In this document: positions 8,572-15,866 of the stretch, one piece after another
Layout: every line of letters begins with the position of its first letter
Position numbering within the stretch: the first letter of the stretch is position 1
DNA from: Parabacteroides chongii
GTDB taxonomy: Bacteria > Bacteroidota > Bacteroidia > Bacteroidales > Tannerellaceae
Direction: 5' to 3'
NCBI RefSeq assembly: GCF_029581355.1
Contig: NZ_CP120849.1
Span: 2,636,501 to 2,700,500, forward strand
Length of the DNA: 64,000 nt
Notes under the pieces: model-generated
Seen by the model: the letters and a program-made list of their open reading frames with translations, nothing else
Told to the model about the DNA's origin: nothing
Databases searched by the model: none
Made by a program: the position numbers and the translations under genes

Positions 8572-9369
8572 ATGAATAAAATTGTAAGTAAAGAACATTT
8601 CTCTGCCAACGTCGTGAAGCTGGAAGTGGAAGCTCCGCTGATTGCCCGCTCACGCAAGGCCGGTCACTTTGTGATCGTAAAAGTGGGAGAGAAAGGTGAA
8701 CGTATCCCTTTAACCATTGCAGGAGCTGATACTCAGAAAGGAACCATTACCCTGGTGATCCAGGCTGTAGGCGGCTCATCCAAGAAGATCTGCGACTTGA
8801 ACGCAGGCGACTATATTACCGATTTGGTAGGTCCGCTGGGACAGGCTACCCATATCGAGAAGGTTGGAACGGTAGTTTGTGCCGGTGGTGGTGTAGGTGT
8901 AGCCCCGCTGCTGCCTATCGTCGAGGCTTTCCATAAGGCGGGTAACCGTGTGATTGTCATACTGGCTGCCCGTACGAAAGACCTGGTGATCCTGGAAGAA
9001 CAGATGAAAGCCAACTCCGACGAAGTGATCGTGATGACCGACGACGGTTCCTACGGTACGAAAGGACTGGTGACGAACGGCGTGGAAAGTGTGATCAACC
9101 GTGAGAAGGTAGACCTGTGTGTAACCATCGGTCCGGCTATCATGATGAAATTCGTTTCAGCGCTTACAAAGAAATATGAGATACCTACCGTCGCATCCCT
9201 GAATACGATCATGGTAGACGGTACGGGCATGTGCGGCGCTTGCCGTATCACGGTGGGTGGAAAGACCAAGTTCGTCTGTGTGGACGGACCGGAGTTCGAT
9301 GCTCATCAGGTTGATTTCGACGAGATGCTTATGCGTCTGGGTGCTTATAAAGATATTGAAAAGAAATAA
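8572..9369 (+). CDS. nfnA: Sulfide/dihydroorotate dehydrogenase-type ferredoxin-NADP+ reductase, alpha subunit
   Basis: 265 residues from the ATG at 8572. The fold is the PyrK/NfnA class: an FAD-binding barrel ('HFVIVKVGEKGERIPLTIAG'), an NAD(P)-binding Rossmann part ('VVCAGGGVGVAPLLPIVEAFHKAG') and a C-terminal [2Fe-2S] site, 'VDGTGMCGACRI' with cysteines at 221, 224 and 236. With the next gene it should form NfnAB, a flavin-based electron-bifurcating NADH-dependent ferredoxin:NADP+ oxidoreductase. An alternative reading of the same pair is sulfide dehydrogenase, which is the older name for the family. The downstream gene begins 12 bp later, in the usual nfnA-nfnB order. Cytoplasmic. Confidence 0.88.
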   Translation: MNKIVSKEHFSANVVKLEVEAPLIARSRKAGHFVIVKVGEKGERIPLTIAGADTQKGTITLVIQAVGGSSKKICDLNAGDYITDLVGPLGQATHIEKVGTVVCAGGGVGVAPLLPIVEAFHKAGNRVIVILAARTKDLVILEEQMKANSDEVIVMTDDGSYGTKGLVTNGVESVINREKVDLCVTIGPAIMMKFVSALTKKYEIPTVASLNTIMVDGTGMCGACRITVGGKTKFVCVDGPEFDAHQVDFDEMLMRLGAYKDIEKK

Positions 9370-9381
9370 CCACTTAAACAA

Positions 9382-10854
9382 ATGACAACAGCAGAACTAA
9401 TTGCGGCCCGCCGTTCCGAACCCTGGAGGGAAGAGCTGCGCAAGAGCAAAAAAAATAAAGAACGCACGGATATTCCCCGTGTAGAAATGAATGAACTCGA
9501 TCCGGAGTACCGTAGCCATACCCGCCTGGAAGAGGTGAACCTGGGTCTGACAAAAGAACAGGCGATGCAGGAGGCACAACGTTGCCTCGACTGCCCGAAT
9601 CCGACCTGTATGGAAGGTTGTCCGGTAAGTATCAATATCCCGACATTTATCAAGAACATCGAACGGGGTGAATTTCTCGAAGCAGCGAAGGTACTGAAAG
9701 AAACGAGTGCCCTGCCTGCCGTTTGCGGTCGTGTATGTCCGCAGGAGAAACAGTGTGAAAGCAAATGTATCCACCTGAAGATGAAGAAAGCTCCGGTAGC
9801 CATCGGTTATTTGGAACGCTTTGCTGCCGACTATGAACGGGAGAGCGGTCAGATATCTGTGCCGGAAATCGCAGAAAGGAACGGTATCAAAGTGGCCGTG
9901 ATCGGTTCCGGTCCTGCCGGTCTGTCTTTTGCCGGTGATATGGCGAAACGTGGATATGATGTTACCGTGTTCGAAGCGTTGCACGAGATCGGTGGTGTGT
10001 TGAAATATGGTATTCCTGAATTTCGTCTGCCGAACAAGATCGTGGACGTAGAGATCGAAGGACTTCGTAAGATGGGTGTGAAGTTTATCACGAACTGTAT
10101 CGTCGGCAAGACGATCAGTTATGAAGACTTGCGCGAAGGAGGCTTCAAGGGCTTTTTTGCCGCCAGTGGTGCCGGTTTGCCTAATTTCATGAACATACCG
10201 GGTGAGAACCTGATCGGTGTCATGTCGTCCAACGAATACCTGACACGTGTCAACCTGATGGATGCTGCCAATCCCGAGAGCGATACGCCTGTGTTGCAGG
10301 GTAAGAAAGTGGCTGTGATCGGTGGTGGTAACACGGCGATGGATTCTGTACGTACTGCTCGCCGTCTGGGGGCCGAACGTGCCATGATCGTTTACCGCCG
10401 TAGCGAAGAAGAAATGCCTGCCCGTATCGAGGAGGTGAAACATGCCAAAGAAGAGGGCGTGGAATTCCTGACCTTGCACAACCCGATCGAATATATCGGC
10501 GACGAACGAGGCCGTGTTAAACAGATGCGCCTGCAGAAGATGGAACTGGGTGAACCGGATGCTTCCGGCCGCCGCCGCCCCGTACCCATAGAAGGCGCCA
10601 TCGATACGATCGATGTAGACGAAGTTATCGTCAGCGTCGGTGTTTCTCCCAACCCGCTTATCCCGCGTGCTTTCAGCGGCCTGGAAGTGAGCAAATGGGG
10701 CACGATCGTAGTCGATCAGGATACCATGCGTTCGGCGCTGCCGGATGTATATGCCGGAGGCGACATTGTTCGCGGTGGCGCGACGGTGATCCTGGCGATG
10801 GGTGACGGCCGTAAAGCTGCTGCTGCCATGGATGCCGCCCTGCAGGGAAAATGA
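9382..10854 (+). CDS. nfnB: NfnB / glutamate synthase small-chain-like FAD-NADPH oxidoreductase
   Basis: 490 residues. The N-terminus contains two cysteine clusters for [4Fe-4S] centres, 'CLDCPNPTCMEGCP' (about 71-84) and 'CGRVCPQEKQCESKC' (about 115-129). These are followed by an FAD Rossmann motif 'VIGSGPAGLSFAGDMAKRG' (near 172), an NADPH Rossmann motif 'VIGGGNTAMDSVRTARRLGAE' (near 312), and the C-terminal 'YAGGDIVRGGATVILAMGDGRKAA'. It is commonly annotated gltA or gltD, but the 12-bp linkage to an NfnA-type subunit, and the lack of a GltB large subunit, favour the beta subunit of NfnAB. Terminated by a strong hairpin. Confidence 0.9.
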   Translation: MTTAELIAARRSEPWREELRKSKKNKERTDIPRVEMNELDPEYRSHTRLEEVNLGLTKEQAMQEAQRCLDCPNPTCMEGCPVSINIPTFIKNIERGEFLEAAKVLKETSALPAVCGRVCPQEKQCESKCIHLKMKKAPVAIGYLERFAADYERESGQISVPEIAERNGIKVAVIGSGPAGLSFAGDMAKRGYDVTVFEALHEIGGVLKYGIPEFRLPNKIVDVEIEGLRKMGVKFITNCIVGKTISYEDLREGGFKGFFAASGAGLPNFMNIPGENLIGVMSSNEYLTRVNLMDAANPESDTPVLQGKKVAVIGGGNTAMDSVRTARRLGAERAMIVYRRSEEEMPARIEEVKHAKEEGVEFLTLHNPIEYIGDERGRVKQMRLQKMELGEPDASGRRRPVPIEGAIDTIDVDEVIVSVGVSPNPLIPRAFSGLEVSKWGTIVVDQDTMRSALPDVYAGGDIVRGGATVILAMGDGRKAAAAMDAALQGK

Positions 10855-10876
10855 TCTGAATAACTCTATAAATAGG

Positions 10877-10905
10877 AGCCCGGTCCGGACAGGCCGGGCT
10901 TTTTC
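10877..10905 (+). terminator. Terminator of nfnAB operon
   Basis: AGCCCGG (10877-10883) pairs with CCGGGCT (10894-10900) around a 10-nt loop, followed by TTTTTCTTT. Confidence 0.85.
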
Positions 10906-10968
10906 TTTGCATAAATGTTATGAAATGTCTATGTCTTCCAATTTTTAAGAGCTTCCGGTAAAAAGATG

Positions 10969-10998
10969 TTGCAAATGAGAAATTTATTTTTAAATTTG
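10969..10998 (+). promoter_or_regulatory. Orphan consensus promoter for a candidate small RNA
   Basis: TTGC (10969-10972), 18 bp, TAAATTTG (10991-10998). This is the same spacing as the inverton promoters elsewhere in the window. No reading frame of note follows; a terminator lies about 90 bp downstream. Confidence 0.6.
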
Positions 10999-11004
10999 CG
11001 TTTA

Positions 11005-11119
11005 ACTGATCATTCAGAAAAAAGACATATAGAGGTAAAGGTAGTATTTATACAATAGTTATAAATATTAGTGTGTCTATGAAGGGAGGACTATGGCAGA
11101 AATGCTGTGGTCCTTTTTT
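11005..11119 (+). ncRNA. Candidate small RNA of about 115 nt
   Basis: The interval begins about 7 bp after a consensus -7 box and ends at a hairpin (AGGAC at 11087-11091 with GTCCT at 11110-11114, an inner GCA/TGC helix and a GAAA tetraloop) followed by TTTTTT. There is no supported coding sequence; a 15-codon frame from the ATG at 11080 runs straight through the hairpin and is probably chance. I do not recognise the RNA as tmRNA, 6S, SRP or RNase P. The terminator could also serve the converging hepT gene, whose stop is at 11126. Existence as an RNA is inferred from promoter plus terminator only. Confidence 0.4.
11087..11119 (+). terminator. Terminator of the candidate small RNA
   Basis: Stem AGGAC/GTCCT with internal GCA/TGC helix closing a GAAA tetraloop, then T6AT. 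Confidence 0.6.
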
Positions 11120-11125
11120 ATTTAG

Positions 11126-11467
11126 TTATTCTGATTTTAGTAATGCTATTGCTTCTTGTTTTAATTTAGGCAAATGGTTTACAACGATACTCCACAATAT
11201 ATCGATAGACAGACTGTCGTATCCATGTATGATGTAATTACGAGCATCGACGATCTTACGTGAGTTAGTGATTGTAATGTCGGAATTTACTTTTAGGATC
11301 CGGTTCATGGCTTCTCCAATAATTTCAACATTTCTTTCCACTGCGCGTCTAAGGCGTAGATCCCTGTTAAATTCTTCAAATAACTTCGGTTGGTTTTCAA
11401 AGAAACTTTCTATTTCTTCGATGGCCGTTATGATGTCCTGTAAATGTTTTTTTATATAGTTATCCAT
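11126..11467 (-). CDS. hepT: HepT-like HEPN ribonuclease toxin (DUF86)
   Basis: 113 residues from the ATG at 11467, which overlaps the last bases of mntA (ATGGATAA). A longer frame starts at a TTG inside mntA and is less likely. The protein is helical and carries the HEPN catalytic motif R-x4-H in 'ARNYIIHGYDSL' (near residue 80), the site of metal-independent RNase activity in HepT toxins. HepT is neutralised by the adjacent MntA nucleotidyltransferase through AMP addition to a tyrosine close to this motif; a Tyr (HGY) is present. The order antitoxin then toxin, with overlapping ends, is typical. Located next to a tRNA cluster. Confidence 0.85.
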   Translation of the reverse strand: MDNYIKKHLQDIITAIEEIESFFENQPKLFEEFNRDLRLRRAVERNVEIIGEAMNRILKVNSDITITNSRKIVDARNYIIHGYDSLSIDILWSIVVNHLPKLKQEAIALLKSE

Positions 11468-11759
11468 ATAATTGTACTTTAGTTGTGTCAATACTTTCTT
11501 TCAAATATGGGTTTCGTACAGCTTTACCTTCCAATAGATCAACATCTCGTCCTAAAAGGCTTTCCAGTGCGTATTTTAAATCAAAGTAATTATCTGCATA
11601 ATCTTCTAAATTGACACCTTCGAAGTCTACTAACAGATCGATATCACTCTTGTCTGTAAATCGATTAGTAAGTACAGAACCGAAAGCAAACAAATTCTTT
11701 ACCTTATGCTTTTTGCATAAAGCTATAATCTTTGGTAGATAATTGCTGAAGAAGTTCAT
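11460..11759 (-). CDS. mntA: MntA-like minimal nucleotidyltransferase antitoxin
   Basis: 99 residues from the ATG at 11759. The longer frame starts with a TTG at 11783 that lies inside the -7 box CAAAAGTA/TACTTTTG, so it cannot be the real start. The polymerase-beta-type nucleotidyltransferase motif GS-x10-DxD is intact: 'FGSVLTNRFTDKSDIDLLVDF', with the two catalytic aspartates near residues 49-51. The family AMPylates HepT and so silences its RNase. The stop codon overlaps the start of hepT by 8 bp, giving a co-translated pair. Confidence 0.85.
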   Translation of the reverse strand: MNFFSNYLPKIIALCKKHKVKNLFAFGSVLTNRFTDKSDIDLLVDFEGVNLEDYADNYFDLKYALESLLGRDVDLLEGKAVRNPYLKESIDTTKVQLYG

Positions 11760-11780
11760 ATGCCTTGTATTTAGTTGTAA

Positions 11781-11788
11781 CAAAAGTA
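11781..11788 (-). promoter_or_regulatory. -7 box for mntA-hepT
   Basis: TACTTTTG on the minus strand, 21 bp before the mntA ATG. Confidence 0.55.
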
Positions 11789-11877
11789 GATATTATTCTT
11801 TAAAAGAGCAATAGGAGGGATAGACTACAAATAAAAAGCCCCGATATTGCAAGCAATACCGAGGCCTTTTGGAAGCG

Positions 11878-11950
11878 AGCGAAAGACGGGACTCGAACCC
11901 GCGACCCTAACCTTGGCAAGGTTATGCTCTACCAACTGAGCTACTTTCGC
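11878..11950 (-). tRNA. tRNA-Gly (GCC), copy 1
   Basis: 73 nt with a 7-bp acceptor (GCGAAAG/CTTTCGC), D arm GCTC..GAGC, anticodon loop TTGCCAA (anticodon GCC) and T loop TTCGAGT. No encoded CCA. Confidence 0.96.
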
Positions 11951-11965
11951 AATTAAATCAAACTG

Positions 11966-12050
11966 TACTCGAAGCGGGACTTGAACCCGCACAGCCGCAA
12001 TGGCCAAAGGATTTTAAGTCCTTCGTGTCTACCGATTCCACCATTCGAGC
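11966..12050 (-). tRNA. tRNA-Leu (UAA)
   Basis: 85 nt class II tRNA with a variable arm. Acceptor GCTCGAA/TTCGAGT (terminal G-U), anticodon stem AAGGA/TCCTT with loop CTTAAAA giving anticodon UAA. It lies between two identical tRNA-Gly genes. Confidence 0.95.
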
Positions 12051-12069
12051 ATCCCTTCTCTTAGAGATG

Positions 12070-12142
12070 AGCGAAAGACGGGACTCGAACCCGCGACCCT
12101 AACCTTGGCAAGGTTATGCTCTACCAACTGAGCTACTTTCGC
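12070..12142 (-). tRNA. tRNA-Gly (GCC), copy 2
   Basis: 73 nt, identical in sequence to the copy at 11878-11950 and with the same GCC anticodon. It is the promoter-proximal gene of a Gly-Leu-Gly operon. Confidence 0.96.
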
Positions 12143-12162
12143 ATTGTTTTCGTTTGCGTGTG

Positions 12163-12193
12163 CAAAGGTAGATGATTTTTCTTTATTTGCAAA
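12163..12193 (-). promoter_or_regulatory. Consensus promoter of the Gly-Leu-Gly tRNA operon
   Basis: On the minus strand TTTG (plus CAAA 12190-12193), exactly 19 bp, then TACCTTTG (plus 12163-12170). This is a textbook TTTG-N19-TAnnTTTG promoter about 20 bp upstream of the first tRNA. Confidence 0.8.
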
Positions 12194-12209
12194 CAAAATA
12201 GGAACTTTT

Positions 12210-12668
12210 TTAATAATTTCTTATCAATAAAGTCTTATCTGTCTGATCGACACGGTAATGCTGTAAGACCTTAGTTGCTGGACCTTCCATAGGATTGCCC
12301 ACTCCATTCGATATGTCATACTTACTTCCACATTTAGGGCAGACTGCAAAAACCCCATCTTGTACTTCTACTGTTACATTTGAAGATGCTTCATAAGGGC
12401 AGGCTGCATCGAATGCATAATAGACATTTTGAGAACCTCCGTTATTACTGAACCCATTGTATACAAGTATACCACCTAGCCCAAATCTAGCATCGTGTTG
12501 GTTTGTATTTTTCTCTGTGAATATTTTAGACGCTTGAGACGCTTGAAGTCTCCATTCTGTATTTAAATTGACTTCAAAATAAACAGGATAGAGACCTAAG
12601 CTGGGTTCAATGGTTTTACTACAAGAGAGAACCATGAAAGTAAGTAGACAAAAAATAATCCTTTTCAT
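12210..12668 (-). CDS. Rieske-like lipoprotein with altered metal ligands
   Basis: 152 residues with a lipoprotein signal (MKRIIFCLLTFMVLSCSK, lipobox Cys16). The layout resembles a Rieske [2Fe-2S] domain: a first box 'ACPYEASS' and, 20 residues on, a second box 'VCPKCGSKYDISNG', then 'GPATKVLQHYRV', which resembles the usual 'GPA...L..y.v' end of Rieske domains. Canonical Rieske boxes are C-x-H and C-x-x-H; here the two histidines are replaced by Glu and Cys. It may bind a different cluster, zinc, or nothing. It follows argH by 3 bp and is probably transcribed with it, though a functional tie to arginine synthesis is not evident. Anchored to a membrane, probably facing the periplasm or surface. 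Confidence 0.7.
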   Translation of the reverse strand: MKRIIFCLLTFMVLSCSKTIEPSLGLYPVYFEVNLNTEWRLQASQASKIFTEKNTNQHDARFGLGGILVYNGFSNNGGSQNVYYAFDAACPYEASSNVTVEVQDGVFAVCPKCGSKYDISNGVGNPMEGPATKVLQHYRVDQTDKTLLIRNY

Positions 12669-12671
12669 ATA

Positions 12672-14009
12672 TTATGCTAACAGTTCCTTTTCTGCTTCGT
12701 TTACTTTACTAAACGAGAAACCGTCGATAATATTTTGCATCAGAGCAGAAATACTGTCATTGCACAGATTACCGATACTACCTTCGTGTGTATGACTGAC
12801 CGCCTTATTCGGAGTGAATTTACCCGCTTCGATGTTCAGACCGATCTGTTTATAAGCGTCGCGGAAAGGAACACCCTCCAGCACGAGACGATTGACCTCC
12901 TCTACGCTGAACAACAGGGCATATTTGTCATCATCCAAAATATGCTCGTTCACCTTCACTTCGCGCATCATATGCGTCACCATGCGGATGCAATCCTTCA
13001 GCTCGTCGAAAGCAGGCAGGAACACCTCCTTGATGATCTGCAGGTCACGGAAATAACCCGACGGCAGGTTGTTGCATATCAGCGTGATCTGCTGCGGCAA
13101 TCCCTGTATCTTGTTGCATTTCGCACGTGTCAGCTCGAATACGTCCGGATTCTTCTTGTGCGGCATAATGCTAGAACCCGTCGTGAACTGGTCGGGCAGC
13201 TTGATAAACCCGAAGTTCTGGCTGTTGAACATGCAAGCGTCGAACGCCAGCTTCGAAAGTGTTGCGGCAATACCTGCCATAGCGAAAGCCACCGTGCGTT
13301 CCATCTTGCCGCGTCCCATCTGTGCATAGACCACATTGTAATCCAATGCATCGAATCCCAGCAAGTTCGTCGTCATCTGGCGGTTCAGCGGGAAAGAAGA
13401 GCCATATCCGGCAGCCGAACCCAGCGGGTTACGGTTGCAAACCTTATAAGCAGCCTGCATCATCTGCAAATCATCCGCCAGGCTCTCGGCATACGCCCCG
13501 AACCACAGGCCGAATGAAGAAGGCATCGCTATCTGCAGATGCGTATATCCCGGCATCAGTATATGCTTATAACGGTTACTCTGGCTGATCAACACTTCGA
13601 ACAGCCCGTTGGTCAGCTCTACCAATTCCTGTATCTGTGCACGTGTGAACAGTTTCAAGTCCAGCAACACCTGGTCGTTGCGTGAGCGTCCGCTATGAAT
13701 CTTCTTGCCGATATCGCCCAGACGACGTGTCAGCATCAGCTCCACCTGCGAATGGACATCTTCCACGCCCTCTTCGATCACGAATTCGCCGCGGTCTGCC
13801 ACGGCATAGATGTTTTTAAGCTCGGCAAGCAGAACCGTCAGTTCATCTTTTTCGAGCAGCCCGATGCTTTCCAGCATCGTTATATGAGCCATTGAGCCAA
13901 GAACGTCGTATTTAGCGAGGTAAAGGTCCATTTCGCGGTCCCTGCCTACGGTAAATGTTTCGACTTCCTTGTCTACCTGTACATTTTTTTCCCAAAGTTT
14001 CTGAGCCAT
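12672..14009 (-). CDS. argH: Argininosuccinate lyase
   Basis: 445 residues. Cleaves argininosuccinate to arginine and fumarate, the last step of arginine biosynthesis. The fumarase/aspartase superfamily signature 'GSSIMPHKKNPD' is intact near residue 275, with 'HSGRSRNDQVLLDL' near 105 and 'YTHLQIAMPSSFGLWF' near 155 as further substrate-binding blocks. The start ATG at 14009 is 11 bp after the SRPBCC gene, so it belongs to the pyrE operon transcript. Cytoplasmic homotetramer by family knowledge. Confidence 0.96.
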   Translation of the reverse strand: MAQKLWEKNVQVDKEVETFTVGRDREMDLYLAKYDVLGSMAHITMLESIGLLEKDELTVLLAELKNIYAVADRGEFVIEEGVEDVHSQVELMLTRRLGDIGKKIHSGRSRNDQVLLDLKLFTRAQIQELVELTNGLFEVLISQSNRYKHILMPGYTHLQIAMPSSFGLWFGAYAESLADDLQMMQAAYKVCNRNPLGSAAGYGSSFPLNRQMTTNLLGFDALDYNVVYAQMGRGKMERTVAFAMAGIAATLSKLAFDACMFNSQNFGFIKLPDQFTTGSSIMPHKKNPDVFELTRAKCNKIQGLPQQITLICNNLPSGYFRDLQIIKEVFLPAFDELKDCIRMVTHMMREVKVNEHILDDDKYALLFSVEEVNRLVLEGVPFRDAYKQIGLNIEAGKFTPNKAVSHTHEGSIGNLCNDSISALMQNIIDGFSFSKVNEAEKELLA

Positions 14010-14020
14010 AATGCGGAGAA

Positions 14021-14431
14021 TTAATAGGGCAGGGAGGCAATCACAGTTGAAATCTTGTCGAGAGCGTCCTGCAACGGTTTTGATACCATCGGTTTGATAA
14101 ACGGATTCAGATCGGCGCGGATCGTCATTTTCAATCGCGTGTCAGCTTCTTCCACCTGTTTCAGCTGAATCCACAAGAAGAGTGGCACGGGCGAATTGGT
14201 TGTCGTAAATTTGATTGTCTTGTTCGGTTCGCGTTCTACGATCTCGAAGCGTATTTTACCTACGGGATCGACAGCGAAACTGCAAGAGTCGCTGTCGAAC
14301 TCGAAGTCTTTGATTTTATCTTGTGGAATGCGGTCCTTAATCCGTTCCAGGTTGGAAAGGTCGGACAGCATTGCATAGACACGGTCCTCGTTATAGGGGA
14401 TCGTTTTGATATCACTTACAAATTCTGTCAT
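14021..14431 (-). CDS. SRPBCC (START-like) family protein
   Basis: 136 residues from the ATG at 14431 ('MTEFVSDIKTIPYNEDRVY'). A longer frame extends upstream over the end of pyrE and is rejected because it would overlap 40 codons of that gene. The pattern of an initial strand, 'YAMLSDLSNLERIKDRIP', alternating strands ('CSFAVDPVGKIRFEIVEREPNKTIKFTT') and a long C-terminal helix ('MVSKPLQDALDKISTVIASL') is that of SRPBCC hydrophobic-ligand-binding domains, similar to coenzyme Q-binding COG10-like or polyketide cyclase proteins. Ligand unknown. It sits between pyrE and argH, with 16 and 11 bp gaps. Confidence 0.75.
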   Translation of the reverse strand: MTEFVSDIKTIPYNEDRVYAMLSDLSNLERIKDRIPQDKIKDFEFDSDSCSFAVDPVGKIRFEIVEREPNKTIKFTTTNSPVPLFLWIQLKQVEEADTRLKMTIRADLNPFIKPMVSKPLQDALDKISTVIASLPY

Positions 14432-14447
14432 TCCGGATCCTGTAAAA

Positions 14448-15086
14448 TTAAACACCCGGATTCCAGCTGGAAGGGTCTTTACGCCATTCCTGAAGGATTG
14501 AGATTTCAGATTCGTCGATATAATCTGTACGTACTGCTTCTTCCAGGACAGCGTCATAGTTGCTCAGTGTCGTCAGCTGAACTTTAGCTTCCTTGAATGC
14601 TTCTACGGCAACAGGGAATCCATAAGTAAAGATCGCTACCATACCTACTACATCGCAACCGAAATTACGTACAGCCTGTACAGCTTTCAAGCTACTACCT
14701 CCAGTAGACACCAGGTCTTCGATAATAACCACTTTTGAACCCGGTTTCAATTCACCTTCGATAAGATTTTCCAATCCATGATCCTTTGGCGTTGCACGGA
14801 TATAAACAAAAGGTAGTCCCAGTAAGTCGGCTACCAATGCGCCCTGAGCGATTGCTCCTGTAGCTACACCTGCGATAGCATCTGCATTTTCATACTTTTC
14901 GCTAATTACGCGAGCCAGTTCCAATTTGATGAAACTGCGAACAGCCGGATAAGAAAGCGTTTTTCTGTTATCGTTATAAATCGGTGATCTCCAGCCAGAA
15001 GCCCATGTAAACGGATTTGCCGGTTGTAATTTAACGGCTTTAATCTTTAATAATTTCTCTGCAACTAATCTTTCCAGTGTTTTCAT
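14448..15086 (-). CDS. pyrE: Orotate phosphoribosyltransferase
   Basis: 212 residues. Transfers phosphoribose from PRPP to orotate, giving OMP in pyrimidine synthesis. The PRPP-binding loop 'VVIIEDLVSTGGSSLKAV' is at about 118-135, and the substrate segments 'FTWASGWRSPIYNDNRKTLSYP' (about 26-47) and 'ATPKDHGLENLIEG' (flexible loop with Lys) are present. First gene of the run pyrE, SRPBCC, argH, Rieske-like. A TACTTTTG box lies 32 bp upstream. Confidence 0.96.
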   Translation of the reverse strand: MKTLERLVAEKLLKIKAVKLQPANPFTWASGWRSPIYNDNRKTLSYPAVRSFIKLELARVISEKYENADAIAGVATGAIAQGALVADLLGLPFVYIRATPKDHGLENLIEGELKPGSKVVIIEDLVSTGGSSLKAVQAVRNFGCDVVGMVAIFTYGFPVAVEAFKEAKVQLTTLSNYDAVLEEAVRTDYIDESEISILQEWRKDPSSWNPGV

Positions 15087-15117
15087 ACAATCCTACATAT
15101 ATATTTATATCAGTTTG

Positions 15118-15125
15118 CAAAAGTA
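15118..15125 (-). promoter_or_regulatory. -7 box for the pyrE operon
   Basis: TACTTTTG on the minus strand, 32 bp before the pyrE ATG; no convincing -33 element. Confidence 0.55.
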
Positions 15126-15169
15126 GGCAATCAGAATGATATAACCTTGTAGAAGCCGAAAAAAATGAG

Positions 15170-15213
15170 ACTTTTACAACAATTTGAGCCTGATCCTAAG
15201 GGACAGGCTCAAA
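15170..15213 (-). terminator. Terminator of the small protein/GH73/HU operon
   Basis: A 10-bp perfect stem (TTTGAGCCTG at 15183-15192 with CAGGCTCAAA at 15204-15213) and 11-nt loop that contains the stop codon of the small membrane protein, followed on the minus strand by a T-rich run. Confidence 0.75.
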
Positions 15214-15366
15214 TACAGGGTAATCCCTTTCCGTGCCAGGCGGAGCAGCAGGGGCGGGATACGTTTCAGTAACGATAGCTGTTTCATCATCTGCCGATGG
15301 TTTAAAGTGAAACAAAAAGTTCAGCAATGCAAGAATAAATTCGATGATACGTTTGAATTTGGACAT
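15196..15366 (-). CDS. Small membrane protein (56 aa) downstream of lysozyme gene
   Basis: A 56-codon frame read by hand on the minus strand (ATG at 15366, TAG at 15196-15198). The first 22 residues are a basic start plus one hydrophobic helix ('FKRIIEFILALLNFLFHF'), and the rest is a Pro/Ala/Glu-rich tail. It begins 16 bp after the GH73 lysozyme gene and ends within the operon's terminator. Bacteroidales often carry a very short membrane 'smalltalk'-type protein in this position next to an amidase/lysozyme and HU gene. This one is longer than those and similarity is positional. It might act as a holin-like partner, but that is a guess. Confidence 0.6.
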   Translation of the reverse strand: MSKFKRIIEFILALLNFLFHFKPSADDETAIVTETYPAPAAPPGTERDYPVFEPVP

Positions 15367-15382
15367 AAGTATTGATGTTTGT

Positions 15383-15850
15383 TTAGTATATTATTGCGAT
15401 TACTGCCTGTACGGTTTTTTCTATCTGTACCAGGCTGCGGCGGTAGGTTTCGCGGTCATCACCGTTGAGTTCGCTGATGTAGGGACTGTAGGCTATCTCG
15501 CGGGCGTAGGCTTCCGGATTTTTGCTTACCTGCCAGGCCGATCGGTAGTTGTTTCGGATCAGACGGGCGAAATCGAGGAACGAGTTTTCACGTGTGTCGT
15601 ACCGACGGAAGTCGAGCGAATAGGCAGTTGTCTTTACCTGTGTTTTCCTGCCGTGCCAATACTGGTTGCCGGCGCCGTAGGCAGTCATACCAAAGAAATT
15701 GTTACTGCCTGTAGCCAGGTTGCTCGTGCCCCACCCGCTTTCGAAAGCAGCTTGTGCCAATATCACGGAGGGGTTCATGTTGAAAGCCGCTCCCGCCGCC
15801 AGGGCGGCAGGGAGGGAGGCTTTGACGAATTTGATTTGTTGTGCTGTCAT
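15383..15850 (-). CDS. GH73 glucosaminidase / lysozyme-like protein
   Basis: 155 residues from the ATG at 15850 ('MTAQQIKFVKASLPAAL'). The longer frame begins 15 codons upstream in the end of the HU-like gene. It matches the FlgJ/LytG-type glucosaminidase family: 'NPSVILAQAAFESGWGTS' carries the catalytic Glu, followed by 'NNFFGMTAYG', 'FRRYDTRENSFLDFARLI' and a closing 'YSPYISELNGDDRETYRRSL'. These enzymes cleave peptidoglycan glycan strands. No signal peptide is visible, as is usual for phage-type or module-associated lysozymes. Clustered with a small membrane protein and an HU-like protein. Confidence 0.85.
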   Translation of the reverse strand: MTAQQIKFVKASLPAALAAGAAFNMNPSVILAQAAFESGWGTSNLATGSNNFFGMTAYGAGNQYWHGRKTQVKTTAYSLDFRRYDTRENSFLDFARLIRNNYRSAWQVSKNPEAYAREIAYSPYISELNGDDRETYRRSLVQIEKTVQAVIAIIY

Positions 15851-15866
15851 AATACGTTTTTTTAAC

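Noticed and set aside
11825..12007. Frame across tRNA-Gly and tRNA-Leu on the minus strand
   Set aside because: Translation of tRNA sequence, no promoter or protein family.
12735..13517. 260-codon forward frame antisense to argH
   Set aside because: It mirrors the argH coding strand, contains no domain, and argH motifs are intact.
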